NCBI RefSeq assembly: GCF_024586455.1
Contig: NC_065923.1
Span: 40,410,370-40,474,369 of the forward strand
DNA from: Bactrocera neohumeralis
Lineage: Eukaryota; Arthropoda; Insecta; Diptera; Tephritidae
Direction: 5' to 3'
DNA length: 64,000 bases
Below are positions 10,231 through 22,409 of this stretch, piece after piece. The first letter of the stretch is position 1. Every line of letters starts with the position of its first letter. The notes beneath the pieces are model-generated. The model was given only the letters and a program-made list of their open reading frames with translations, had not been told where the DNA came from and did no database searches. The position numbers were made by a program, and so were the translations under genes.

Positions 10231-11990
10231 TCTTGTTAAGTAATGTTTTAATTATTTTTTATTAAATGCTCGAAATGTCGAGATAAAGCTTCATCAGAAT
10301 TATTGGAAAAAAATATTATTTACATTTGGACAATATTTTAGCATGTATTATATGTTCTAACTACATTTTTATATTAGTTATGCAATTTTGACTCAGATCT
10401 GAGTACTTGTAAAAACTTAACCTCACAAAATTTAAGCGAAAATGTAAATTGTTGTTTTTGTGTTTCTCCTGTTGAATAAACAAGAAAAAACGTTAATAAA
10501 AAATCGGTTCAGTAACTATGTGTTCTTATAGCTATATGCTATAGCTGAACTATTACAACCAAATTTCGTGAATATATCTTGTCATGCCAATCAATACTAT
10601 ATGTTATAGTGGTCCGATATCCGACAAATACATAATGATGATATACTTTATGTACTTGCATCCATTGTTCAGGGTATATCACTTATATTTGCTACTAACA
10701 ACCCACATGCCAATCAATACGAGTATATACATACATATGTACTTGCATCCATTGCATATACATACATATTTGCTTAATTAAGTGACGGTATTGCATATAC
10801 ACACGCATACATACACATATAGTCGAGTACGTGTGCAGATGACTTGAAACACTTTGTTGTTATTGAAGTACAAAATTAAAACGAAATTGAGAAGAAAACA
10901 TTAACGAAATTTCATGGCTGATAACTTTCGAAAAACACTGAACAGCACATGTATATGCATACGCATATACTCACACACACACACACATGCATACCTATCG
11001 AAATGTAAGGCGAACCCAGTCTGTGCATAAGCAAGCATACTTATGCACCTAAGTACGTCAGCACTTGCGTAGTGTATGCATGGTATGTATGTATATGCGA
11101 TAGTTATTTGAGCTATCGACACAGCCAGAAATGAGGGAAAATATTGTAAACATCACAAATACTTGTATATAAATGTGTATGTATGTATATTTGGCGAGTC
11201 AAGCTGGTCAACAACAGGCAACTTGCAGTGTAGACTTGTTAACCTCTTTGTTGTCGTTGTTGTTTTTCTCATACATATACCGAAACACTGCACTTACATA
11301 GCTGTATATATGTATGTATGTTTGTAAGTGGCTTACACACGCCGAAGAAAAGCGGTACATATGAACAAAGCGACCAATATAGCATAAAAAGGGGACACCG
11401 TGCCGACGTGCGCAGTAGTGTGGGGGCAGGTGTCAGCTTGATCGCTGTTGCCGGCAGATAGGTGTCGTATGACTTGGCGGCGAAAGAAGAACTCGTTTGC
11501 TTGCATATCACACATGCAGCAAGCATCAAATGTAAACCATTTAAATGCAGCGTCAACCGAGAGCGTTTCAATTAAAAACTGGCCAGTGTGGCAACACTGT
11601 TGTGGTATGCAGTTGGCAGCAACTGCATAAGTTCTTGAGTAACTGCATACTAACTAAGTCATGCGTGCGAGCTTTGCGGCGTTTACTGGATCTGCAATTG
11701 CTTCTGTTTTCCATTTTTCTTATGAAATATGCATTACCACGCCAGTGCTGCCAAGCTCACATGACAAAAAAAAAACAACAAAACACAATTTTCAGTTTGG
11801 AAATTTGTCAATTTGTATTGTAATAAATGGTTTTATTTTTGTTTGTATTTTATAGAGTTCTTTTTGTTATTTGTTTCTCTTGAAAATTTACTTTATTTTA
11901 ATTCAAAAAGGATGAAATACTCTTCTAAGTTTATTTATGGTTTAGGATTAGGACAAAAAAAATACAATTTAAGTTAATACGTACTAAACG
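10231..11990. other. No gene recognised; microsatellite-bearing unique DNA
   Basis: Contains (acat)n patches, a (CA)n tract at about 10,971-10,987 and a Rep1-like scrap (TAGTGGTCCGATATCCGAC near 10,608). Frames of 60-100 codons on both strands around 11,270-11,820 overlap one another and show no domain. This stretch may be regulatory DNA, but nothing proves it. Confidence 0.4.
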
Positions 11991-11991
11991 G

Positions 11992-12107
11992 TGATACATT
12001 TCGAGGTTCCCTACTTTTTTTTTTAAAGCAATAACACAGAAACTTCAAATTTAATGGGGAATGTTGATTATCATTCGAAAGAACATTCTTGGGCATTTAT
12101 TTTTTGA
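11992..12107 (-). mobile_element. DD41D element, 3' terminal piece (split copy, part 1)
   Basis: The block from GATACATTTCGAGGTTCCCT through CATTCGAAAGAACATTC to TTTTTTGAAGATCA matches the low-coordinate (3') ends of the minus-strand DD41D copies at 31,065 and 57,165. The match stops abruptly at 12,107, where a Tc1-like element begins. The remainder of the same copy resumes at about 13,255. Confidence 0.75.
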
Positions 12108-13110
12108 AGATCAGCCTGAGAAACGGGCCCTGATAAAAAATTGTCTTCTGGGGCAAAACTTATGTCGAAGTCCAAAATATACCACAATGGTACGTAATGC
12201 TATCAGGTACCAATCAAGTAATAAAAAACGTGAGAGCAAGCGAGAAATGTCAGTAAGAGAAGTCAACTTCATTGTCAGATACCCAAGGCAGGTTCCATTT
12301 GCGGCTGCTACAGAGATAAAAGATGCCTTTAATGTAACTAGATGTATTGAAATTATATTCCGGCGTTTGCGGGATCATGACTTGGGGGCCAAATATCCAA
12401 ATCCATAAAAATTGCCGTTATTGCTTAAAACACATGTTGAGCAAAGGCTTTGATTCGATAAAAGAAATTTTAATTGGTCTTCGACAAAATGGCGGAACAT
12501 TTTATGGTCAGACGAATCGATGTTAATTATGTCGGAAAAAGATCGCGTCAATATGTAAGACGTCCGCCCAATACCGAGTACCAGCCGAAATTTACAACAA
12601 AAACTGTAAAACATAGAGATGCGAGTATCATGGTTATCAGTGATGATCCGTTTGTCGAAATACTCCAGAAAATCATGTTGCTGTATGTCAGTGAAGAAAT
12701 TCCGCTTGTTTGGCCTTTCCAGCAGGACAACGATCCCAAGCATACAAGTAAAGTTGCTAAAAGGTGATTTGAGGAAATGAATGACAAGGTCCACTGACAT
12801 TAACCTTATAGAAAATTTGTGAACACATGTCAAGGAGACAGAACCCGATGTAAGTCGACATCGATAACGCAACTATGGAAGGCTGTGAAGAAAGCATGGG
12901 AGTGTATTTCCATCGAAAGATGCTAAAAACTCGTTGATTAATGCCACGACGCAATACTAAAAAATAAAGATCCCGCGGCTAAATTCTTATTTCATAAAAA
13001 GACAATATCCAATTTGAAAAAAAAGTAAAAAAAAAAAAAATTGCTACCTTTTTGTCAAAATTTCGGGTTTCATTTGTTACACTACTAAGTTTTTGACCGC
13101 CGAAATTCAT
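12108..13110 (+). mobile_element. Tc1-like (DD34E) transposase pseudogene inserted in a DD41D element
   Basis: The plus strand encodes TRCIE.I.RRLR.HDLGAKYP (second helix-turn-helix, about 12,341-12,405). Next come NWSSTKWRNILWSDES with the first Asp at 12,511-12,513, and WPFQQDNDPKHTSKVAKR with the second Asp at 12,726-12,728. After a frameshift come STDINLIENL and THVKETEPDVSRH, where the Glu of LIEN is the third catalytic residue. Stops and shifts make it inactive. The N-terminal region is partial. The 3' limit is uncertain; TTTTTGACCGCC near 13,095 may be close to the end. Confidence 0.75.
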
Positions 13111-13254
13111 CATAATTTTTTTTATATATTTATAATTCATTGAAATTTGTTAAACATTGAGTTTTTTTTTTTTGTGATTTCTTTTGCTTACTGTTAGAGC
13201 TTTTATGCTAAAAAATATTTTGTTTTTTATAAAAGCGATATCTTATATTTTTTT

Positions 13255-13885
13255 TAACAGTTCATCTTCTACGTTGACACACTCACGTCTCAGATGTTCC
13301 AACCGCTGAATCCAATTTACGAATACTCCTTCGAACATTTCCACTGGTAAATGGCGAACGTCACACGAGATGTTTGCTCCAAGGTCTGAGTCGAAGCGAA
13401 ATTGTCCGCATAGATTTTAAACTTTATATAATATCCACAGGAAAAACTAACTCTAACGGTGTGATATCCAACGATCGTGGTGGGCTATCGACCGGCCTAA
13501 CAAAAAATATCTGCTTACTGAAGTGTTCCCAATAAATCCATTCATTGATTCGATGTGTTGAAAGTTTCGCCGTCTTCTTGAAACCAAATGTCACCGAGAT
13601 CACGAGCTTCAATTTCAAGCTTCATATAGTCGGTTATCATGGCGCGATAACGGTCGCCATTGACGGTTACGTTCTCATCGGCATCACCGATTATTCCACA
13701 AACCACACCAAACCGTGGATTTTTCTGTATGAAATGACAGTTCATGAATCTCTTCAGGTTGCTCTCCGTCCCAAATGCGAGAATTTTGTTTGCTTATGTA
13801 CTCATTGAACCAGAAATAAGCTTTTTCGTTGAACAAAATCTGGCTCGAAAAAGTCAGATGTTCTTGAAAAGTCAGAGCTAATAGA
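13255..13885 (-). mobile_element. DD41D transposase remnant (split copy, part 2)
   Basis: On the minus strand: SRIWDGEQPEEIHELSFH (about 13,795-13,740), then DADENVTVNGDRYRAMITDY, then EARDLGDIWFQEDGE..N and, beyond a gap, SLDITPLE. These are the central and third-Asp regions of the DD41D family. The second Asp is shifted in context (FQEDGE, canonical FQQDGA) and the third Asp of PLD is Glu. With 11,992-12,107 it forms one element opened by the Tc1 insertion. Confidence 0.75.
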
Positions 13886-13934
13886 GCGAAGCGATGCCAC
13901 TGGACCTACTCGTCTCAGTCATTGTACGGTCCAT

Positions 13935-14085
13935 CGCGCTAGCTGGGTGGCGGCACCTTCCTAATTAAGGGACCAGGTACATGACCTTAAATCGAAATCC
14001 TTGGTGGTCTCTCATCCGAGGCTGTTGTTTTCTCTTCATTGGTTGCATTTTTAACGTGGTTGGTTCCAAACCCAAATGAAATAAT
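13935..14085 (-). mobile_element. RTE-like element, 5'-region fragment
   Basis: Shares TCTCATCCGAGGCTGTTGTT, a preceding 'AATTAAGG.ACC.GG' stretch and a following ACGTGG.TGG.TTCCAAACCCA block with the 9,400-9,560 copy, in the same orientation. No coding frame survives. It directly adjoins DD41D debris. Confidence 0.6.
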
Positions 14086-14214
14086 TTTAAGCAGAAAAAT
14101 CTTCTTCATCGGGGTCTTCTGGGGTGCGGGATCAAAGTTTCGAAAAATTTCTAAAATTAATCACCGATATTTTTTTATTTATTGAAAAACTTGCAACTGG
14201 ATATAGCCTCTTAA

Positions 14215-15200
14215 ATGACTTTTTTTATTGGACACTTAAATCCAGAAACCTGCATTTTACGTTCAAAACTGTCATAGCAGTGCAAAGTAGGCTGAGCCAG
14301 CACAGAGTGGCGCATAGGCTTCATTGATGTTCTACATTTCGCTTGTGATAAACGAATGCAAGCATGTGCGCAGTTGACATTTTCTTTTGCTATATTTTAC
14401 CAGACAGCTTTTGTCAAATCTGCAGAATTAGGGCGAGCTATAAACAAAGAGTTGATGAACACTTAAAAACAAGCATAAATGAAACACAAAAGCAGTACAA
14501 AGTCGACACAATTTTTGCTGAAAGAGTCAAGTGCAATAAATTGGGTGATATTACTGTTATATTTATAGGTTATAAATATGAATAACAGCAAAAAGAAGAG
14601 CAATGAAAAAATTAAAACAATAAAAATCATTTACACAGAAAATGTCGCAGCTTCATATTCAACAAAGAAGGGAAACCGAATTTCATAAACAATATAAAGC
14701 TTACCACCCATCCGCCCGCTCGTTCCCCAGTTGCACAGGATGGCTGCAGATGGCTTTGAGTGAAGGCAACAGCACAAAAACATGCCAGATTTTGGAATAT
14801 GTGTCAGCGACTGATACTCCCGTATTGTTTATTACAACACATGTACGTACAACTGTATGGCTTGTTGACGACCGCTTTGTTGTAATCCACATTGTTGTTC
14901 TGCGTGCGTGTTTTCGAGTGCAGCCACTGTCAGTTGCAAAGGCAGCACTGTTGCACAGACTATTGTCACAGCTGGCCTCAACTTGCCGTGTTGATAAAGT
15001 GCATTGTCGTGCATTCGCTTTAACGCACACAAACTCGGTTTTAGGGTGGCGTTAATGTACTGACTTAGCACAGAATGGTTGACTCGAATTCGCATTTCTT
15101 TTTTTCATATTTCATATTTTCCACCTGCTATAAATCAGTTTTTTTTTTAGAAATTTTACGAAAGCAGCGCTCTGCAGTTGGTATGAATCCCTTACACCGG
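14215..15200. other. Non-TE stretch with a 137-codon frame of unknown meaning
   Basis: The plus frame 14,642-15,055 begins MSQLHIQQRR and is GC-richer than its surroundings, but it shows no domain, and opposite-strand frames of similar length overlap it. I see no polypyrimidine/AG acceptor immediately upstream. It is more likely unique regulatory sequence than a gene. Confidence 0.3.
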
Positions 15201-15209
15201 ACTACCAGA

Positions 15210-15745
15210 ATATTCAGCTCGAGCGTTTTACTTATATGGTAGGGACCCGGAAATTGCAAAAAAAACGCAAAATATTTAATTATTCGTCAAAATTTATTTT
15301 GTCGCCTTCAAAGTAATCCCCACCAGATGTAATACAGTTATGCTAACGATTATTCTAGTCCTCGAAAAACTTTTCATTAGCACTTTTTGGGATGACCTTC
15401 AGCTCCTTCAGCGAATTTTGTTTTATTTCTTCGATCGACTGAAAACGGGTTCCATGGAGCGGCAACGGTTGATTGATGATTTCATTGCGTTTTTGGCTTT
15501 AAATTCGGTCACAATGGTGGCTCGATGCGATGGTGCATTATCATCGTGTAAAATCCATGAAAAAATCGTTCACAATTCCAGCCGTTTTCGACGGATATTT
15601 TCACACAAACGGCTAAATTGATCTTTATTGACCGTCCCTCCGTAACAAATTCACGATGCACCAATATCTCATCGGCAGCTATGTATATGCAATTGGACTT
15701 CCTGAATTCAATATAAAGTTTTACCAACCGTTTGGCCAAAGTAAC
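15210..15745 (-). mobile_element. Mariner transposase C-terminal half (fourth family)
   Basis: Minus-strand pieces across frames give VHREFVTEGRSI, then W.LHDDNAPSHRAT.VTEFKAKNA (second catalytic Asp region, about 15,560-15,500), then ELK.IP, FFEDWNNRWH and EGDKINF.E near the stop (about 15,300). The order and C terminus are those of mariner transposases (DD34D). A deletion removes the third-Asp segment. The region at 15,745-16,200 that follows upstream is not recognisable. Confidence 0.7.
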
Positions 15746-16490
15746 AAAGGAGCCTACATCGGTAGCATTGGCAGCATCAGCAGTTGCAACATTGAATAAA
15801 TAACTTTTTGTTCGTTAATGTAAATCACTCGTCAATACTCCGAAAATAAAGTTCATGACCGATCGTTGCTCTGAATGGTGTTGAGTTGACAGTCCTTGAC
15901 TGAATAAAAATCCACGTCCGTTTCGGTTACTTAGACCCGACTGTCGTGAGAACGACTTGGATTGCTGATCTTTTTTAACGGTGTATTCGTTTCGAGAAAC
16001 GTTTAACAAAGATCCATAGCAAAAGTGTTTCTGGCTTGTGGCTGATATTCCGTCAAAAGAGTTGTTGCTTGTGAGGGTGTTCGCTTCTTGAGGTGTCTTT
16101 ACGTTTTGCCGTTGCTAGGTATTGTTTCACATTAAATATTTTGCCGTAACAGAGCAATTACTAAAAATTTCATTTTACGCCCGAAACCATTCGACGTATG
16201 AGTTCGCGCAACGATTTTTTTTCCCGGCTACCGGTTTTAATCGCTAAGCTAACTGTACGTTGCCAGATGTATTTGCAAAAGTGGACGCTTTACATTGTTG
16301 CCAGAAAAAAATTTATGTATCAACTGAATTATCGGAAAGTTCGTGTAAACAAAATAACGATTTCTCTTTTTTTTCGAATAAACTGTAAGAATATGCAAAA
16401 TTTTTTAAATATGCTTTTAAGTATTAAATAACCATATTTTACGAAAAAACCAACAAAAAAAACTAAATCCTTCGATATAGTGTTAATTTA
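15746..16490. other. No gene recognised
   Basis: Mixed AT-rich sequence upstream (in minus-strand sense) of a mariner remnant. The 15,815-16,009 minus frame has no recognisable domain. Confidence 0.3.
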
Positions 16491-16720
16491 TCATGTTTTT
16501 TACAAAAAAATCTGAGGTGACATTATTTGCCGCAAAAGTACTTGTCAGATTTACTTCCAATTTTCAGAGAATATTTTTAAGAAATTGTACTTTAAGAAAA
16601 TGCAAAAATCAATTTTTTGAAAAATCTGACTCCGCCCTATATAACTTCAGCTGTAACTGGACACAAACTTTCCTGCATATTTGAAAATCATGAGAATGTT
16701 TTTTGTGCCCGAAGGTTTTC
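16491..16720. repeat. Relic repeat related to 54,540-54,790
   Basis: Shares TTTTCAGAGAATATTTTTAA and an ATTGTACTTTAAG string with about 54,765-54,795 and has the A/T-homopolymer texture of the TTAA elements. No ends can be set. Confidence 0.4.
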
Positions 16721-16861
16721 ATGCTAAACCATCGAAAAAGAAATGCAAAAAATATTATGCTTTTTGGATCAGAAAATTTCCATGCTAAACAATTGAAAAA
16801 TAAAAATGCAAAAAAGGTCGTGTCAAAGCAAAGCGAAAATTTTTGTGACTCAGTAACTCAG

Positions 16862-17113
16862 GGGGCCTATTCTGTAACTCGATTCGAAAATCAATTTACT
16901 CGAATTCGGATTTTTTTTATTCTGCAACTCGATTTTCGGATTTTCAAGCCAATTTTCGAATAAAATATTCGTTAGCTTTTGAGTTCTAGAAAGCAAAAAC
17001 GAATATTGTACGTATTTTTTCTGGCACAGGGTGGTACAACTTTCGCATAATGATAAAGTAGATCCGAATTTCGAGTAGAATACATTTTCGAATCGAGTTA
17101 CAGAATAGGCCCC
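16862..17113. mobile_element. PIF/Harbinger-type MITE, copy 1 (252 bp)
   Basis: Ends GGGGCCTATTCTGTAACTCG and its exact inverse form terminal inverted repeats of about 30 bp. The flanks read CAG on both sides (16,859-16,861; 17,114-17,116), a 3-bp CWG duplication as used by PIF/Harbinger transposases. The middle includes GGCACAGGGTGGTACAACTT. There is no transposase. Copy 2 at 27,101-27,352 has the same length. The minus-strand frame across it is fortuitous. Confidence 0.85.
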
Positions 17114-17134
17114 CAGATTAACAGATTTCGAATT

Positions 17135-17285
17135 TATAATTTTGTCAAATGGGGTTAAAACCAAAACAGACACTACTTTTGGGAAAACGTGTTTAAAGCT
17201 GACTGAGCGACGTGAATAGTGAACACGAGTCGGGTTTTGGGGTCGATACCTCGTAAACCAACACACTTTTTATGAAATCCTTTTT
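17135..17285. repeat. Relic of the TTAA-element 3' half
   Basis: GGGAAAACGTGTTTAAAGC, AGTGAACACGAGTCGGG and GATACCTCGTAAA align in order with 5,345-5,440 (GAGAAAAACGTGTTTAAAG, TAGTGAACACGGACGCC, GTATCTCCGAAAA). It is too decayed to show ends. Confidence 0.5.
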
Positions 17286-19000
17286 ATGGTGCTGTGTCTT
17301 GTTACGTCTATGACATTTTACACCAACACTACTCTGAAGTTCTGTTACAATTATGCATTTTTCGAAATGTCACATAACCACGACATGACACGAAGCTCTG
17401 TTTCATTATACAATCACAATACAATATCAAAGCTAATTTGCAATGACAGCCAACCAAAAAACAACATCCTTGGAACGGATTGGCAGTAAAATTAAAACAA
17501 AAAAAGAAAAGTATTTTAGTTCTATGTCTACTAGACTATTTGGAATAAGAAAATTCATTGATAAAATAAGAAATTCAAACATGGAAATAAGTACATACAT
17601 ATGTATATTGCAGTGTATTAACAAGAACATAACGCTATTTCACATAACAACAGTGATTTATCATGCGTTCTAGCAAGATATTTAAAATGCTAGCCCTAAC
17701 TAGAGTCCACTAAACTCGATAGCGACTAGCTACTGGTGTTAATGATTTCTTATGAATGCTATTTGAATTTAATACTTTGAGACGCAGCTCTAATTTACGA
17801 AAACTCGCGTAGTCGTGGCTACAATAGAACATAACGACACACGAGTATCGCTAACAAACAGCTATAATTCTAGTAAGATAGTTGGTATTTTTCCTGTTCG
17901 ATTTCCATTAGTCGATTGGCGAACGATGGTCGGCCGTTAAAAAGTCAACCAACCTACATAAATCAATAGAATTGTTATAACGCGCGATATCAGCACTTTA
18001 CGAGCGGCTGTATTTATTCAATTAATAAATGCTGAAATGAAATGAAATGAAACTACCAAACGAAGCGGAGCCTAACGAACACACACACACTCACCCGTAC
18101 GAAAGAGTGCTAAGTGAGTGCGAGAGCGCGACGAAAGGGGAAGTCGCGGAATAATCAGTGGTTGTTATTTATACAATAAATTCTGTTTGCCGATACACAC
18201 GAAGCCGCTGACTGATACTTAATTATACAATTTCACCCAGTGCAAAAGCGACACACAAGTGTTGACGTCGCGTTGTTGGCGTCAGCTGCGAAGAAAGCGT
18301 TGACAGCCAACTGCGACTCTGCTGACAGCGGCGGCGACTGCGACCGCAACAAAGCGACGCGGACTTTCATTGTAAATACGAGTATACACGCACACATACG
18401 CGCACATGCATATGCTCGTAAACTTTGTACGCGAATCGGTCAGTGCTTATCACTGCTATTGGCATTGTAGTTGTTGTTATTGTTAGTTGTTTATTTATCC
18501 GCTTGTTGACAAAGTAAATAAACCCAGTTTGTGGTCGTCTCAATAGGCAACAGTCGCGGCAGCGCGTCTGACTTTATCGCTATCGCAGTTGGTTGTTGGT
18601 GCGATTGTCGTGACTGCGCGCTGTACGACGGCGTCAACCATGTGCGTTGTTTTGCAATTTTTTTTATTTGAGTATTCCTGCATGCTTGTTGAGTTGAGTT
18701 CGTAAGTTCGCTTGTACGCTTGTACGTCAGCCTGTTTAATTCGAGTCAATCAATAACAACGTGTTTGTGTTGTTTTCCCTCCGCTGCTACAACCATCTGT
18801 CCCATGTGAAATACATACGCACAGTGAGTGTTGATAATATTCGCTGTCATTGGTGTTAATTTAAATATGATTAAAATTATTCAGATTTGTTTTATTTACA
18901 AATAAGTGTATATAAATACATATACAAGTATACATGCATGCATATGTATGTATGTAAGTACATACATATATGAATATATACATATATATGTACATACATA
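17286..19000. promoter_or_regulatory. GC-richer unique island, possible promoter/5' exon or enhancer
   Basis: From about 17,690 to 18,790 the sequence departs from TE texture. It has CG-containing runs (CGAGAGCGCGACGAAAGGGG at about 18,120), a TGAAATGAAATGAAATGAAAC mini-repeat (about 18,031, shown with its flanks), (AC)n at about 18,076 and GTTGACGTCGCGTTGTTGGC at about 18,258. The frame 18,240-18,470 (76 codons) is not convincing. A (tatg)/(acat) microsatellite lies at 18,905-19,005. A transcription start or enhancer is plausible from composition only. Confidence 0.25.
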
Positions 19001-19515
19001 TATTACTTGCATTATTTTGTAATTTTTCCTGCATAATTTTTTTTGTTTATTGGAAGTTAGATGTACATAAGTTTTAAAAATTTTATTAATCACCATTTTT
19101 AGACAAGTTCTTCGCTAGTTTCAATGCTACAATTTTTTCTTTTACTACATTCGGGACCAGTTTTAGCATTCTTAACAGCTCATATAACAATTTAATATTT
19201 TTTTCACCGAATTTTAAAATTTTGTAAGTTCGAGTTTCTTCTAGAGTTCCGAGTTCTCTCGTCTTAGAGCTTCAATGTGGCTTCAAGAATCTCCTTCTCT
19301 ACCTCTCGCTCCTCTAGCGTGATTTCGTTGTTGTCGGCCGGGTTGCGTTATTTGAGGCGAAGATATACGCTACCTACGCCTCACGCCATCTTTTGTAACC
19401 TTTCAAATAATACTAGTAACTAGTTTATTTCTCTCACAGATTCCTTTACCTACATATAACAGTAAGGTGTCATAAAAAAAAATAAAATTTCGCGACATTT
19501 TTTTCAAATATTTAT
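19001..19515. other. No gene recognised
   Basis: AT-rich sequence followed by CTCTCG/CTCCTT-rich sequence (about 19,240-19,400) that could be old coding debris read on the minus strand; no domain was identified. Confidence 0.3.
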
Positions 19516-19770
19516 GCTCGATAAAAAATCCTTCGTCCCAAGTCTTGTACCTCAAAGACCTATGTAAAATTTCATGAATATTGGTTGAATAGTTCTCGAG
19601 AAATCTTGGCAACCGACTTCAAAAACACAGTTTCGAAAAAACGCGTCTCCGAAACTATTACTCGGATCAACTTGAAAATTTAGGACAATATTCTAGAGGT
19701 ATTGTAGAATTTAATAAAAAAATTACAATAAATTTTTTGAAACCCGTAAAACCTTAAGCCAGCCCGGGGA
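19516..19770. repeat. Relic related to TTAA elements
   Basis: Contains TTCTCGAGAAATCTTGGCAA, CAACCGACTTCAAAAACACA and TTTCGAAAAAACGCGTCTCC, paralleling both the 40,900 relic (CAACCGACTTTGAAAACACA) and the GAGAAAAACGCGTTTAAAG box of the intact elements. It ends near CCTTAAGCC. No inverted repeats survive. Confidence 0.5.
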
Positions 19771-20379
19771 AATCGAAAGTTGACATAGACTTACCATGAC
19801 CTAGCGAAGAGCACATCTTGCAGTTTAAGCTCTCCCTTTTTTTATTTCTCCTGAATGATTTGTCCAAGGTAGTTGTTTCTTTTAATGAGTGCCTTGATTC
19901 TTCTTGGCTATCTCGCTGGCTGTCGCAGCCACTTTGTAAGCTGAGGATTTCTACCGAATGAGCCTGACGTTTGGCTTTCCAGCGTCACATTTTTCCTCGG
20001 TCGTTTAGCCGGCCCCGCTATTTCGTTTCCTGCGAACATCTGTCTTTTGGCTTCTGTTCCTTCATCGATACGGTTTGCGAATCTCAGATCCTTCTTCGTC
20101 CGACATAGACTTTTGTGATTCCCGGAAAGCGTAGCAAAATTGCTTCTTCCGCTATACTGTGTTTTGTTTTCGGCGTACCTTTACCCCTACCATTTTCTAC
20201 CCACCGCCGGGTATCTCTTTAGCAATGGCCAGTAGATACATACATATATGTACACCCTCCTCCACCAGTGTCGTATGTAAAGAAAGTTACCGGGAAGAGA
20301 AGAATGGATACATACCTCTACCTTAGCTAGACGCCGCCAGCTCATACCAGATGCCAAGCGGTGATGGTGCCAGCACCGA
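19771..20379. other. Unassigned GC-richer block, possibly old retrotransposon ORF1
   Basis: The base composition is higher in GC than the flanks. On the minus strand a short frame near 20,120-20,070 reads SMSDEEGSEIR; charged, Lys/Arg-rich fragments in neighbouring frames resemble gag-like ORF1 debris. There is no diagnostic zinc knuckle, so this stays a guess. Confidence 0.25.
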
Positions 20380-20935
20380 CATCAAAATAATCATTGGTGT
20401 TTATTATAGGATTGTCTCTCTGAAGTACAAAAAATGGGTTCGGCGATAATTACTATGAGGGAAATTATTTAACAAAGTTCCATTAAAATTTGTGTGCGGC
20501 ATCAAATTTCTGGTGCCGAAACGTTCGGAATGTTGGGAAAGGCTTTTGGTGATAGTTGTTTGCCGCGAACAAGTGTTTTTGATTGGTATAAATTATTCAA
20601 AGAGGATCGAGAACGCGTTGACGATGAACCACGTCCAGGACGGCCATCAACATCAACATCAACTGATGATCAACAGTCAATAAAATAAAGGAATTAATGC
20701 TTGAGAATCGACGATTAACAGTCAGAGATCTAACTGGCATCGTTGGAATATCGAAAAGATCAGTGAAACCCATTTTGAAAGATCATTTGAGCCTAAGAAA
20801 AGTGAAAGCATGATTGGTTCCAACATCACTAAATATTTTCGAAAAACAGCGTCGCGTCGTTAACGTCTGTGAAACAATGCCTTCCTAGTCATTGATGAAT
20901 GAAACGTATTATTACGGGCGATGTATGAAAGTATC
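20380..20935 (+). mobile_element. Mariner (family II) 5' half with N-terminal DNA-binding domain
   Basis: Plus-strand frames give RHQISGAETFGMLGKAFGD, TSVFDWYKLFKEDRERVDDE and PRPGRPSTSTSTDDQ (about 20,494-20,680). In a second frame follow ELMLENRRLTVRDLTGIVGI, ILKDHLSLRKVKA and FEKQRRV, ending near the first-Asp region at about 20,920. This is the paired helix-turn-helix domain, linker and start of the catalytic core. The copy stops before the second and third Asp. A 5' leader with TTGTCTCTCTGAAGTAC (about 20,412) resembles 7,225-7,250. Confidence 0.8.
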
Positions 20936-22400
20936 TTTACACTATAAGTTATTTATTTTGTGTTAGCAAATCTAGCGCCAACTTAGTCACTAATTTAATT
21001 CCAGTAAAAGTGAAATTTATTTATTTATTATTTTATTTGTATTTTCTGCAGTCTTTAATTTCCAATCCCAGCATTAATTTGACTTATTTGTTTGAGAACT
21101 TACATTTAATTCTTTTTATCAAAGTTTTGTTTGTGTTGCTATTTTAATTTGCGAAAATATAATTTTCAAAATTAAGCCACATTTTTTCTTATCGCTACAC
21201 ACGACAATCTCGCTTGACACCTGCATATTAATGACACACACTGTTGGTTCGTGTATTCTTGTTGCGTATGAGTGTTTAAAGGTTTCGAATTGTTGCTGCT
21301 ATTAGCAAGCCTTGATTGCTGCTAACGACTGTGCACATGGGCATGTAGTCGTTAGTCTTCATGCTGTTGTTGTAATAAAAATCGTTTTTTATATTATTCA
21401 GTTGTTGCTATTGTTGCCATTTTATTAGCGTTGAAATACGCACACGTAAAAGCACCGCGAGGCAGTGACGGTGAACCCCAACCTAGTAGCGGATCTTCAA
21501 CACATGGCAGCTCGCTTGCCTAGTGGGGGGCGCACTCTAAACGTATAGTATAACGGCAATTGCAGTTTGGCAACTGTTGTTGCAATCAGTTTGTCGCTGC
21601 ATGCATATACACACATCCATATGTGCAATTATGTGTGCGTGTGTGTGGTTTGGCAACTGTTGTGTTAATTTTGTTGCTTGTTTTGGCATTAGCGTTGGCG
21701 TGAACGACGTTAGCACCGATGACTAATCGATGTTTTCACCCGCTTTATTTACCACAACCGCGTTTGCACCTCGTGTGTCCCCTTTGCCACGGCAATGCGT
21801 TTTATAGCAATGTTTTGCCAAATGGCAGTGCGTGTATGTAACTGTATATGTATATGCATATAAGTATGTATAAGTACATATGTTTATTTGTTACGTGATG
21901 TGTAAATAATTTGCAGGTTTGCATTTGTTTATTAACGTTTTTAATGATTACAACAAATACCAGAAAATATTACTTCGAAATAGTACTTGTATTTATGTAA
22001 GTATACTTACAAATTATCTATATAAGTATATAATTACAGTAGAAGAGGGGCCTAGGGAGAAGCTACATAAAGTTTTATTCAACACTACTGCATTTTCAAG
22101 TTGTTGAAATAATGATACATACTATGTAATTAAATATTTTAGGTAAATATTTAATATTTTTTCCCACATTGTGGTACTGAGCCTCACTGACGCAAACATG
22201 TGATTGCCTGTAATTGTATGCTTCGTTAAAATGCTGTAAATGGAATGAATACATTGTTTGTCCCTTTTATCTATTACATTCCCTTATATTAATTTACATA
22301 CATACTCGTATGTATACACATATATGTACATATAAGGTTGTCAAATATCTCCCTTCCGCCTTTTTGCTCTTTATTCCATGCTTTATAAAAAGTGTTATAG
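20936..22400. other. No gene recognised; unique DNA with microsatellites
   Basis: TTG-rich, moderately GC-rich sequence (about 21,280-21,830) with (TG)n/(tatg)n runs near 21,630 and 21,845-21,885. An odd GC-rich patch (CACCGCGAGGCAGTGACGG to GGGGGGCGCACTC, 21,453-21,536) has no match elsewhere in the window. Confidence 0.35.
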
Positions 22401-22409
22401 TGGTCGAAT

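Noticed and set aside
12375..12872. 165-codon minus frame
   Set aside because: Antisense shadow of the plus-strand Tc1-like transposase, whose motifs are on the plus strand.
14642..15055. 137-codon plus frame as a gene
   Set aside because: Overlapping minus-strand frames of similar size, no domain, no convincing splice sites; kept only as a remark.
16850..17266. 138-codon minus frame, similar to a 124-codon frame at 27,086-27,460
   Set aside because: The similarity is explained by the shared 252-bp MITE; the frame runs through its inverted repeats and is fortuitous.
21440..21560. GC-rich patch as a tRNA or structured RNA gene
   Set aside because: No A/B-box promoter strings or cloverleaf pairing found by eye.
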